DNA from: Promethearchaeota archaeon | GTDB lineage: Archaea; Asgardarchaeota; Lokiarchaeia; Sigyniarchaeales; Promethearchaeaceae | NCBI GenBank assembly: GCA_016933055.1 | Contig: JAFGBS010000019.1 | Coordinates: 62,001-126,000, forward strand | Length of the DNA: 64,000 nucleotides | Direction of reading: 5' to 3' | Part shown: positions 53,190 through 62,393 of the stretch, one piece after another | How positions within the stretch are numbered: the stretch's first letter is position 1 | Layout of the letters: every line of letters begins with the position of its first letter | Notes under the pieces: model-generated | Seen by the model: only the letters and a program-made list of their open reading frames with translations | The model's database searches: none | What the model was told of the DNA's origin: nothing | Program-made: the position numbers and the translations under genes

Positions 53190-55391
53190 ATGAAAAGAGA
53201 GACTGAAAATCTGGGAAAATTTATTGTTAAAGGATCTATTTCTTTCAGCACTTCTGGTTTAATCCAGCAATTTTTTTTACTCATACAAGGAATTATAACA
53301 TATAGGGTACTGAGTGTTGCTGAACGAGGAATATATGCACAAGTTTGGTCAATTTTCGCTTTTGCCGGGACATTTACTTTTGTAAATATGGTACAGCAAA
53401 TAGTAATTAAGAAGATCTCATTACAGATTAATAACAAACCAAAAATCAATCAAATTTTAACAAATTTTGTATTGTATAGTATTATATCATCATCTTTTTT
53501 TGTTCTTTTTTTTATCATCACGTATTTTTTAGAAAGATGGAACGCAATTCAAATTTTTAATACAGGTTTATCATTTCCGCTTCTTCTTGCCTCTGCATCC
53601 ATATTTTTTGCAGTATCTGGATATAACATAGTATTTGTTGGTATTAAGGATTATTTCAACTACAATCTAATCCAAATAATATCGACGATTATTCATTTTG
53701 TATTATGCGTAGGTTTTCTCCTTTTATTCAAGCATTTCACATCTATCCCCCCCTATTTTGGTATCTTCATTGGATTAATATTAAAAACTTTAATCGTTGT
53801 TATCTTAACTGCATTTATCGTACGTAAAAAATATGGGAGATTTTTGGTAAAATTAAACAAACTAACGGGTTTGGGAGACTTAATAGTTGAGAGTTTAGGA
53901 TTAGGATTAGATTTTATTCTATATTCTATCCTTATTGATGGCTCAATTATTGTACTAGCAATATTTGCTCCTGAGGAAACAGTCGCAAATTATGAAGCAA
54001 TAAGAAATGCAGGATTAAATCTTTCAAGAATCATTGGATTACTTTTGGGATCTATGTTATTGTCCATAATTCCCGCCTATTTGAACAAATTTGAGTACGA
54101 TTTGGTAGAAAAAATGACGGGCTATGTAACAAAGGCAGTACTATACTTGTTATCTCTCATTATGTTAGCGATTGTATTCATTCCAGAAGCTTACATCCAA
54201 ATTTTCAACGGTGATAAATATTTGGGAATCCAAGAATTATTTTTCGTTTCATGTTTTCAAATATTTTATAATGTTTTATTAGTCGCAGTAAGACCAATTC
54301 TGATAAGTCAGAAGAAAATTCATATACTCATTTTGATAAATTCGATACGATCATTCATATTTTTGATATTATCATTCATTTTTTTACCAATTGTAACCAA
54401 TAAACTACATGGTCTACTTGTGATTGTTGTAATTACATACACAATAAACATAGTTACTACAATATTATTAACCCAAAGATCTAGTAAAGTTCATTTTTTT
54501 AAATATTACAAAAAAATATACTTAATTACTGCATTTTTCGTCATCATTGGGTCCCTCGCAATGTTTCTTCTCCATGAAAGACTAACTTTCTTATGGAAGA
54601 TTCCTATTTATTTCGGTGCACTTATGTTATACCATGTCTTAATAATTATGTTTGGAGCAGTAACAAAGCAAGATCTTTATATTATTGAGAGTATCGTCTA
54701 TTCATTTTTCTCTAACGATAAAGAGATAAGGCAGAAAAAATGGAAAAAGAAATTGGAGTCATTGATATCAGTAGTGTTTAAAATTCTACATTTAATTCCT
54801 TTGAAGGAAACAAAAATAGAAATAGATAGTGAATTTGTTCTAAAAAATAATATTTGTGTAATTACCAAATCCGATATAAATATCGGATTTGTCAAGAAAT
54901 TGATCGAATCTGGTTATAGAATATCTATTATTACTGGACCTAATCCTCAAGGAATAATTCACCAAGAAATTGACGAACACGTGGAGAAATTTTTCACGAT
55001 TTCAACTGATTTTATAAAAGAATCTGCAAGAATTTTCAATGCAATCAATAAATTCAAACATTTTGCATATGTTATATCACTTGATCTTGCAGCAATTGGT
55101 TTAATTAAATATTCACGATTCAGATCCAATTTCATCATATTTATGGAAACTTACTGGCGGAACATTGTTAATGAAAATATTAAATCTCAAAACATTCGAG
55201 ATAAACTACATGGGATTTATTTATACTTCTATCACCTTACCAGATGGTTTATATTACGTGATACTTTAAATCGCTCACAAAAAATAATCGTTCCATCTGC
55301 GACAATGAAAAATCAGATTGCAAAAGATCTAAAATCCAATAAAGATAAGATATTACTAGATAAGCAATTAGATTTAACAGAAATAATATAA
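53190..55391 (+). CDS. Wzx-type glycan flippase fused to a GT-B N-terminal-like domain
   Basis: The 733-residue protein has a polytopic N-terminal part (to about residue 500) with some 12-14 hydrophobic helices. Its start is FIVKGSISFSTSGLIQQFFLL, the usual opening of polysaccharide flippases of the MOP superfamily. After a basic stretch and a short helix (FKILHLIPLKE), residues 530-733 look like the N-terminal half of a GT-B glycosyltransferase (NNICVITKSDINIGFVKKLIESGYRISIITG... IIVPSATMKNQI). No donor-binding half follows. It may flip lipid-linked glycans for AglB. A decayed copy is at 48599-50806. Confidence 0.8.
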   Translation: MKRETENLGKFIVKGSISFSTSGLIQQFFLLIQGIITYRVLSVAERGIYAQVWSIFAFAGTFTFVNMVQQIVIKKISLQINNKPKINQILTNFVLYSIISSSFFVLFFIITYFLERWNAIQIFNTGLSFPLLLASASIFFAVSGYNIVFVGIKDYFNYNLIQIISTIIHFVLCVGFLLLFKHFTSIPPYFGIFIGLILKTLIVVILTAFIVRKKYGRFLVKLNKLTGLGDLIVESLGLGLDFILYSILIDGSIIVLAIFAPEETVANYEAIRNAGLNLSRIIGLLLGSMLLSIIPAYLNKFEYDLVEKMTGYVTKAVLYLLSLIMLAIVFIPEAYIQIFNGDKYLGIQELFFVSCFQIFYNVLLVAVRPILISQKKIHILILINSIRSFIFLILSFIFLPIVTNKLHGLLVIVVITYTINIVTTILLTQRSSKVHFFKYYKKIYLITAFFVIIGSLAMFLLHERLTFLWKIPIYFGALMLYHVLIIMFGAVTKQDLYIIESIVYSFFSNDKEIRQKKWKKKLESLISVVFKILHLIPLKETKIEIDSEFVLKNNICVITKSDINIGFVKKLIESGYRISIITGPNPQGIIHQEIDEHVEKFFTISTDFIKESARIFNAINKFKHFAYVISLDLAAIGLIKYSRFRSNFIIFMETYWRNIVNENIKSQNIRDKLHGIYLYFYHLTRWFILRDTLNRSQKIIVPSATMKNQIAKDLKSNKDKILLDKQLDLTEII

Positions 55392-55556
55392 ATCAATATA
55401 TTAATAAAAGGGATAAATTTCGTGATTTCTAGAGATATAGGGTTTCAAAATCCTATATAAGTTGAATTCTCATGCGTTTTGAGTAGAAACCATGTGCATA
55501 TTGAGAAGAATTCCTCTCATTCTTCATCTATCAGCAAATTAATATAAGTTCATAAC

Positions 55557-56777
55557 TTAAAATATCATTTCTTTATGTTTTCGTTCTGCATTGGAAACAT
55601 AGGGTGATATTGGACCTTGACCTATTATATTGATGTGAATTTTTTCTGAGTTTGGGTCTATCATTGCTCCAAATTTTAACTTAGCGTTAGATTGGATGTT
55701 TTCTGAAACAGTAGATACTATTTCATTCACTTGATTTAAAGATAGATATTGATTCCCCGTAATTGATACTAAACAACTAGAAATCTCTGAAGGATCCATT
55801 TCAAGAATTGGATTGTGAAGCGCTTTCAGAGTTTTTTCCCGTATTATTTCTTTAATTAAAGGAGAGGATGTGGTATTACCATCTTTTGCAATGTCATCTA
55901 TATTAATTTCACTCTTACCGATATAACCGCTTGTTTCATTACATCTTTTTAAGATATTTTTAACATCTGCTAAATCTAGATTTACTAATCCGCAGTTTGA
56001 CACTAAATCTACAATTCCTCGAACGGATCCAATAAGTATCTCATCCATGATTTTAAATCCTTTCATTAAAGTTAAGTTGGGAACCAGTTTTATGAGTTTT
56101 TCGTTGGGTAGTGGAATTATAGTGTCAGAATATTTTGCTAGCCTTAATAACCCCTCATTGGCGATAGTTTCTTTTTCAGCTCCTTCCATCTTAAATGGCA
56201 ACGTACAAAAAGAAACTACTAAGGCACCCGCTTTTTGTGCTTCCCGCGCAATTATCGGTGATGCACCCGTTCCTGTCCCCCCTCCCATCCCACACGTGAT
56301 AAAAACTATATTTTTTCGCGTTATTTGACGAATTCGCTCGAGATCTGATTCTGCTGATTTTTCTCCTATTCGTGGATTATTACCCGATCCTAATCCGCCT
56401 GTTACCTCTTTTCCGATCAATATTTTTTGGTCTGCGTTAGCATAATACAAATCTTGTGCATCTGTATTCACCGCGATAGTAATCGCTCCTGTAACTCCCG
56501 ATTCTTGTAATCGGGTAATGGCATTATTCCCTGCTCCCCCAACTCCAATGATTACGGTTCGTGTTTTTAATAATTGCAGAAACTCAGATAAATATTCGTC
56601 CGAGTCATTAAACCCATCGGATTCTATGTTACTTTCCTCATCTAGTGGGTCTTTGGATTTCAGAACTACTTGCCCATTCTCGAGAACCGGGATCCCATTA
56701 ATAGTATCTGTGGTAATCTCTTTGAGTTTATCCTCGCCAATTAAATCTTCTAAACTTCCATACATCAGTTGCTTCAC
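55557..56777 (-). CDS. ftsZ: Cell-division tubulin homolog FtsZ
   Basis: The 406-residue protein has the FtsZ GTP-binding set after an unusual 70-residue acidic N-terminal extension: VIIGVGGAGNNAITRL, AVNTDAQDL, GMGGGTGTGASPIIA, PFKMEGAEK, and the T7 catalytic loop NLDLADVKNIL. It polymerises into the division ring at midcell. The C-terminal beta-domain ends KFGAMIDPNSEKIHINIIGQG and a short tail. GTG 56777 is the first start; ATG 56765 is also possible. The last 120 bases occur a second time, joined to a decayed GT4 gene, at 52098-52219. Confidence 0.94.
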   Translation of the reverse strand: MKQLMYGSLEDLIGEDKLKEITTDTINGIPVLENGQVVLKSKDPLDEESNIESDGFNDSDEYLSEFLQLLKTRTVIIGVGGAGNNAITRLQESGVTGAITIAVNTDAQDLYYANADQKILIGKEVTGGLGSGNNPRIGEKSAESDLERIRQITRKNIVFITCGMGGGTGTGASPIIAREAQKAGALVVSFCTLPFKMEGAEKETIANEGLLRLAKYSDTIIPLPNEKLIKLVPNLTLMKGFKIMDEILIGSVRGIVDLVSNCGLVNLDLADVKNILKRCNETSGYIGKSEINIDDIAKDGNTTSSPLIKEIIREKTLKALHNPILEMDPSEISSCLVSITGNQYLSLNQVNEIVSTVSENIQSNAKLKFGAMIDPNSEKIHINIIGQGPISPYVSNAERKHKEMIF

Positions 56778-56946
56778 TAGTTTCGGTTGATTCGGGATGG
56801 GTAATGTGCTCTTCCTAAAATTTAGCTATATACACATCATAGCTTTGCATTTTCTTAAGAGCATATAATATCTCAGTAATATCACAGATTTGTGAAAATA
56901 AAATAAAACGAGACAAAATAAAAAAGAAATGATGGAAAAAGAAAAA

Positions 56947-59900
56947 TTAAGTTGCTTTACCCAAGATTAAGGCGGTATAGGTTGGACCTTCAACGGTTAT
57001 TACTGTGACTTCATAATATACACCCGCAGTGATTGTCAGGCCCAGTTCAGTGCCCGATATATCGATAATGGTCGGTCTGGTAGGTGTAATTACATTTCCT
57101 CCTACGATGGTGATATCTGCCACCGATAGTTCAGTACCATTTACTACTACTGCGTCTATTGTTAAGTTGTATACATCTGTTCCAATTACCGCAATCTGTA
57201 AAGTATTATTGGCAGCAATACCTTTTGTGTTAGTGTTAGCCAGATCAATTTTGAAATCATAACCATAGGGAACTTCTGCATCAAATGTCTTCATATCTGT
57301 CACAGCGCCTGAGTCCGCTAAAACAGTTAGATCTATTGTATCCGATTCATTAATTTTCACTCCCATAATATCCACACTGAATTTAAATACATCCAAAGGT
57401 TGCATAACAGCGGACCCATAAATGATTTCAATATTATCGAGATCAAATGAAGAACCCAGTAATCGGAATTCTTCCAGTGTAACTTGTTCATCTCCAATAT
57501 TTTTCACAGCAATTTCCACCCGTTCGTCCGTAAATACTGTAGTGTAATCGGATTCTAGTAATTCTATTGCTTTCCCGTCATACAAAGGTGTCATTCGAGC
57601 TACATCACTTGCAACATCATATCCCGCTTGATTAATGCTAATTACTGTTACTTTAACTTCGTTATTTCTGGTTATTCCTGTTAATTGAGCTGTGTAGCTT
57701 TCAATCTCGTTAGGCTCTAAGAAATAATCACCTTCTGAAGCGAGAAAGTCAACGGGTGCATTATTAACTAACATCGATTGCATCAATAAATTGTGTGAAC
57801 CGGTATTTTGAACAGTTATCTTCAATGTGCCATTCTCATAAAGGTAAGTTAAGTCATTATGGGGGAGTAAAGTTCGTATTGTATCTGGATTTTCTTCGCC
57901 GATTTCTTCAAAATGCATAGTTCGATCCTTAGGTAGGATGGTCAATTGATATTCGAGAACATTAATAGATAATTCAATCCCATCAGATACCCCCTCAGAA
58001 GTATACGCGTATACTTGATAGGTCTTTCCCTCCGCTGGGGAGCCCACTAAATTGGTATCTAGTAGGTATTGTTCGATGTTTCCAGGAGATAGAACATAAT
58101 TATGGTTTTGTGCTAAGTTGGAACGATCATATCTAACTCCATCAATTTCGAAGTGCTTAATATTGACTACACTTTCTCCGGTATTTTCTATCTGTAACTG
58201 GAAACCCAGATATCCATTAGATAAAACACTCGAATATTCTCTATTGATACTCAATGAGTAGGTTGGGACATCTACTACCAATTTTGTGTCCGATGAATTG
58301 GAAAATTCATATTTCAAACCATCAAATTTATCCGCTTCTGCAATTATGGTTACATTATAGCGATCGTTTAAGTTCCAAGTGGTTTCCGTATCTACCCAGA
58401 TAGTCTTTGTTTCCTCAGCCTCAATTACGGTATCATCATCTTCAATAATAAAATCGTATTCTTCATTGTTCAATTTCACGGAAGTAATGGTAATATCTCG
58501 CTCTCCAGTATTTACAACTTCTACATTGGCTAAACCATTGGTCGACAACTGCGGATTTTGCACTTCAAATGAGGATTCCAAGGCAGTATAATCCATTTTA
58601 TAAATTTTTACAAGGTGATTTGAAGAGAAATAATATTTCTGGAATACTTTAAAATCATATTCTCCGTCAGTCGGTATGTGATCAGACCAGAGTTTGCCGT
58701 TATCATCTCTTCGAGGACTTCTTCCCTCTGCTTCATTTCCACCAATCATTTGGGCATATTGGCTCGCCAAATAACTATAATAGGTACTAGTTTGCTGTAA
58801 TGGCATCTTTGGGGAACTGAGGTCGGTGGGTTCATCGTAAAACATTAGTCTCACTAATTGGGAGTTGAACCATTTATCTTCATACATACCTGAACTTGAG
58901 TTGATGTATTCGTCTTCATTAAATACAGAAATAATCTCTCCTTGCTCATCTCGATACCAATTATCTTTTGCAAGCCCCCACGATTCATATCGTGTTGTAT
59001 AATCATTACAGATTCGAAGCATCCATGGCCATTTACCCTCGTCTCCTCCAATCGAATTTATCATAAACCCAAAGAAGACAAGTACATAATCTGCACCCAA
59101 TCGTTTGAAAATTTCTGCGCTATAAAGCTCATTGGATTGCATCATAGCCATACCTGTGAGACCGAGACGTGTATGATTGAGAGTTGCATTATCATTTACA
59201 GTAGTGACATTCCCTAAAACAGTTAACCAATACCCATAATCCCACCACGATACTACAACTGTTCCCGGTGGTAAATTTTCTCGCACAAATGAGAGGGATT
59301 CTTCCCAGTCATGTATTTGATTAAGTGTTACTAATTCGCTATATGACATTTGATCAATAGAAACGGTTGTGGCATGGTTAATTTGTGCAAAAAACATAAA
59401 TCCGACTAGTATAAATACCACTACTCCTTCTGCAGCACTCAATGTTTGACGGATTTGCCGTTTTCTTCTCCTTGTGATGGTCTGTTGTTTTTGCATTAAG
59501 GAACCAAAAAATTTCAGAACATAGGTCAATCCATACGCACCGATCAAAGAAAGTGCAGGGGATAACAGTAATATGATTCGAATCATTGAACCGGTAAAAT
59601 AAAGCAAAGTCAAAGCGAATACTAGCATTAAGATATCCTCTTCCCGGTTTCGTTTGATCGCAAAAAATACTCCCAGTGGTGTTAAAATAACGGGAATTAG
59701 AGTGTTATAGTAAAATACTGACCAAGGGGAGGGTTTATGCTCCCCAACGGATGCCACAAGATTGATTGCTTGTCGAATGGTAGGATTTAAGATACTTGTC
59801 GCTCTTGAGCTTAAACCGAATGGAAGAATTTCAGGAGCTACCCAAAATATTATCCCGAAAACAAGTAAAGCAGGAATAGTTCCCCACTTGATAACATTCC

Positions 59901-60825
59901 AGATAATTTTATAAATTTTGGGATTCTTTGTTTTTTGAACGTGTAATATATGATATCCAATCATAAAAAAGAGGAAAAGAACGGGAATTGCAATTTCCAT
60001 ATCATTTAATACGGTTGTTGATGGTGAAAATGTTGGATTTACCATATATACCAATACACCCGTTCCAACTGATCCAATATATGCTACTAATAATCTTGCC
60101 GAATATTTTCCTATCAGTATCATTATCAAGCAAGCTAAAGGTAGGAGGAGAAAACCAAATGTTAGACCTCCCCAACTCAAAGCAAGAATTCCTAGGAAGA
60201 TACCGGATATTATCGAGTTATAAAATTTATCCGTTTTTATCGCGCGGATGAAAAATAAAAACAGCATTAAAACGGAAAACACTCCAATAGTTTCATTATC
60301 AAAGAATCCCGCAACTGTACGTTGTATATGACCGGGGCTAAATGCGATAAAGAATGCTGCGAGTAATCCACAACGGGGGTCCAATACCTCCTTTCCGAGA
60401 TAGTACATAGCCAAAATGGTAAATCCTCCCATAATGGCAGGCCAAAAAAATGCAACCTCGTATAAGGTTACTTGAATTCCAAAGAATGTTAAAATATTGT
60501 ATAAGATTGCTGTGGCAAATACTAGTCCAGGGCGCAAGTTAAAGCGGTCGATTCCCTCGGGAAACCAGCTCTGGAATGAACGCCAATGAAAAAAATCGTA
60601 CACTCCATTCTCTACGAGATATTCGGTAGTATGATATTGAATCCATGGATCGAAAGCTTTAATCAATGGAGCACCTCTAAAAATTGGGCTTAATCGGATT
60701 AATACTCCCATTGCAATGATGACTATTAACGCAATAAAAACAACAACGGAATCGCTACGCACTCGCACAGAAGTTTTCATACGATCCCAAATATCTGTGA
60801 ACCATTTCTGGACTTTTTTTACCAT
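56947..60825 (-). CDS. aglB: Oligosaccharyltransferase AglB/Stt3 with long repeat tail
   Basis: The 1292-residue protein has a polytopic N-terminal part with the first acidic motif in AFDPWIQYHTTEYLVENG, the FFDNETIG motif, and the catalytic WWDYG at about residues 525-529. It transfers lipid-linked glycans to Asn in N-x-S/T on the outer face of the membrane. From about residue 745 it carries some five Ig/CARDB-like repeats, each with an N-x-G element (VVNTGERDITI, IENTGESVVNI, VQNTGSHNLLM, VKNIGDEQVTL). AAGGGAT upstream supports ATG 60825. The tail makes it longer than most AglB proteins. Confidence 0.94.
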   Translation of the reverse strand: MVKKVQKWFTDIWDRMKTSVRVRSDSVVVFIALIVIIAMGVLIRLSPIFRGAPLIKAFDPWIQYHTTEYLVENGVYDFFHWRSFQSWFPEGIDRFNLRPGLVFATAILYNILTFFGIQVTLYEVAFFWPAIMGGFTILAMYYLGKEVLDPRCGLLAAFFIAFSPGHIQRTVAGFFDNETIGVFSVLMLFLFFIRAIKTDKFYNSIISGIFLGILALSWGGLTFGFLLLPLACLIMILIGKYSARLLVAYIGSVGTGVLVYMVNPTFSPSTTVLNDMEIAIPVLFLFFMIGYHILHVQKTKNPKIYKIIWNVIKWGTIPALLVFGIIFWVAPEILPFGLSSRATSILNPTIRQAINLVASVGEHKPSPWSVFYYNTLIPVILTPLGVFFAIKRNREEDILMLVFALTLLYFTGSMIRIILLLSPALSLIGAYGLTYVLKFFGSLMQKQQTITRRRKRQIRQTLSAAEGVVVFILVGFMFFAQINHATTVSIDQMSYSELVTLNQIHDWEESLSFVRENLPPGTVVVSWWDYGYWLTVLGNVTTVNDNATLNHTRLGLTGMAMMQSNELYSAEIFKRLGADYVLVFFGFMINSIGGDEGKWPWMLRICNDYTTRYESWGLAKDNWYRDEQGEIISVFNEDEYINSSSGMYEDKWFNSQLVRLMFYDEPTDLSSPKMPLQQTSTYYSYLASQYAQMIGGNEAEGRSPRRDDNGKLWSDHIPTDGEYDFKVFQKYYFSSNHLVKIYKMDYTALESSFEVQNPQLSTNGLANVEVVNTGERDITITSVKLNNEEYDFIIEDDDTVIEAEETKTIWVDTETTWNLNDRYNVTIIAEADKFDGLKYEFSNSSDTKLVVDVPTYSLSINREYSSVLSNGYLGFQLQIENTGESVVNIKHFEIDGVRYDRSNLAQNHNYVLSPGNIEQYLLDTNLVGSPAEGKTYQVYAYTSEGVSDGIELSINVLEYQLTILPKDRTMHFEEIGEENPDTIRTLLPHNDLTYLYENGTLKITVQNTGSHNLLMQSMLVNNAPVDFLASEGDYFLEPNEIESYTAQLTGITRNNEVKVTVISINQAGYDVASDVARMTPLYDGKAIELLESDYTTVFTDERVEIAVKNIGDEQVTLEEFRLLGSSFDLDNIEIIYGSAVMQPLDVFKFSVDIMGVKINESDTIDLTVLADSGAVTDMKTFDAEVPYGYDFKIDLANTNTKGIAANNTLQIAVIGTDVYNLTIDAVVVNGTELSVADITIVGGNVITPTRPTIIDISGTELGLTITAGVYYEVTVITVEGPTYTALILGKAT

Positions 60826-61005
60826 TGTAATCCCTTGTTAGATATCGTAGAAAATCCTTTTCATTTCTACTTGGTTAGGTTTTCAGATGAAGAGCTCTTT
60901 TTAAGATATTTGGTAACTATCTCGAATTATTCATTAACTCATTTATTGGGTAATAAAATCCATACAGTTAGATGATAAATTTGAATTAGAAAACCGTGGA
61001 AACGC

Positions 61006-61016
61006 AAACATTTAAT
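61006..61016 (+). promoter_or_regulatory. TATA-like element for the small duplicated protein
   Basis: acatttaatca lies about 25-33 bases before ATG 61039, the spacing of an archaeal TATA box for a leaderless transcript. Confidence 0.35.
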
Positions 61017-61038
61017 CAATATTTTAATAGTCCTAGTT

Positions 61039-61431
61039 ATGCCTACGATTCATCCCCCATTGGTAAATGCTCCAATGAAATTAACAGTTGATAATGAGGA
61101 GATTTCATTGATTCAATTTATTTACGATATAATTCTCAACCAAAATTTGGAATTATTCATTTTACTTAAGCGAATTCCCACCAAGGAAGAAATTCAGAGT
61201 TTTCAATTGACCATCCGACCCCAATATAATCCTGATGGCAATATCATAACAGCAATCTCGAAATCTTCTATGGATCCAATTGCATTGGTTACCTTGTTTA
61301 TTAACGAAAAACGAGTAGGATTAAAACAATTCGTTCAAAATATCATATTTGGGATAAATTTTGGCATAATTCAGACACTGGAAGGATATACGGGCAAAAT
61401 TGAAGAAATCCAACTTACTTACAAAAAGTAG
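61039..61431 (+). CDS. Hypothetical small protein with internal duplication
   Basis: The 130-residue product appears to contain the same unit twice. In the first half KLTVDNEEISLIQFIYDIILNQNLELF leads to EEIQSFQLTIR. In the second half TLFINEKRVGLKQFVQNIIFGINFGIIQTL leads to IEEIQLTYKK. Each unit would be a strand, a loop, an amphipathic helix and a closing strand. No family is recognised. It is cytoplasmic in character, with no signal or TM segment. It is divergent from aglB and 98 bp ahead of truA on the same strand. The leaderless promoter spacing supports it as a real gene. Confidence 0.65.
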   Translation: MPTIHPPLVNAPMKLTVDNEEISLIQFIYDIILNQNLELFILLKRIPTKEEIQSFQLTIRPQYNPDGNIITAISKSSMDPIALVTLFINEKRVGLKQFVQNIIFGINFGIIQTLEGYTGKIEEIQLTYKK

Positions 61432-61529
61432 TGTTAGAAAGCAATCACCAAAAGTCTTTTCAAGGACGGAATTGAATTATTGCGTTACTCAGGCGCCTAA
61501 AAGTAGATTTTCCATTTAATGGGATAAAA

Positions 61530-62393
61530 ATGACAATCAAAACCAACTATATTTTGTTTAAAACATTTTACTTAGGTGATGACTATTATGGGTCACAACG
61601 CCAACCGGATTTGCTGACGGTTGAGGGGGCGATCCTTAAAGCTTTACATAAAAAAGGATATCTCAGTGATGCTCATTACGAGGATCAGATAATACACAGT
61701 GCGGGGCGAACAGATGCAGGAGTGCATGCTCGAGCAATGACTTACGGATTTTTCAACCAACGAGAGGATTTTCATCCCATGGAAGTAAATACCGCTTTAC
61801 CTGATACAATCTTAATCTGGAGTGCCACTAAAATTCTGGTAATAAATGAGATTCCTACGATCCACCCCCGATTTCAAGCACTTCAACGTCAGTATAAATT
61901 CTTCGTTCAAGATGTCAATCAGAAGCTCAATACTTCCTTGGTTCGGCGAGTTGTCACTCAATTAACCGGAACCCATGATTTTCGTAATTTTGCAAAAACG
62001 CATCCGAATACCAATACTATCAGGACAATTGACAAAATTGAATTTCAGAGAAAGCAACATATATGGGAGTTTGACTTTCAAGCAAAAAGTTTTCTTTGGA
62101 ACCAGATTCGGAAAATGATGCGTGTAATCCTGGAAGTTGGTAAGTCAAATTGGTCATTCGATGTTGTTCATTCATTATTGGATCCAAATAATACCTCTTA
62201 TGCAACTAAACTTGAACCGTTGGCGCCAGAAGGGCTGATCTTATGGAATATTCTTTATCCCTCAGGTGTTAAGTTTCAAAATTGTGAAATTTCCGTACAA
62301 AAATTGAATAATTTGGTAAGTACGTGGATTCAATATCATCAGGTACGAGAACTATTCCTAAAACAAATACAATCATCCTTCAAGCAAACATAG
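61530..62393 (+). CDS. truA: tRNA pseudouridine synthase A
   Basis: The 287-residue enzyme has the TruA catalytic motif with nucleophilic Asp in SAGRTDAGVHARAM, the early FKTFYLGDDYYGSQRQPDLLTVEGAI, the RFQALQRQYKFFV region, the FRNFAKTH segment, and the C-terminal FLWNQIRKMMRVILEVG. It makes pseudouridine in the anticodon arm of tRNA (positions 38-40). It converges on the RFC gene with a 21-bp overlap. Archaeal TruA/Pus-like enzymes have this length. The FxWxQIR segment is intact. Confidence 0.93.
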   Translation: MTIKTNYILFKTFYLGDDYYGSQRQPDLLTVEGAILKALHKKGYLSDAHYEDQIIHSAGRTDAGVHARAMTYGFFNQREDFHPMEVNTALPDTILIWSATKILVINEIPTIHPRFQALQRQYKFFVQDVNQKLNTSLVRRVVTQLTGTHDFRNFAKTHPNTNTIRTIDKIEFQRKQHIWEFDFQAKSFLWNQIRKMMRVILEVGKSNWSFDVVHSLLDPNNTSYATKLEPLAPEGLILWNILYPSGVKFQNCEISVQKLNNLVSTWIQYHQVRELFLKQIQSSFKQT

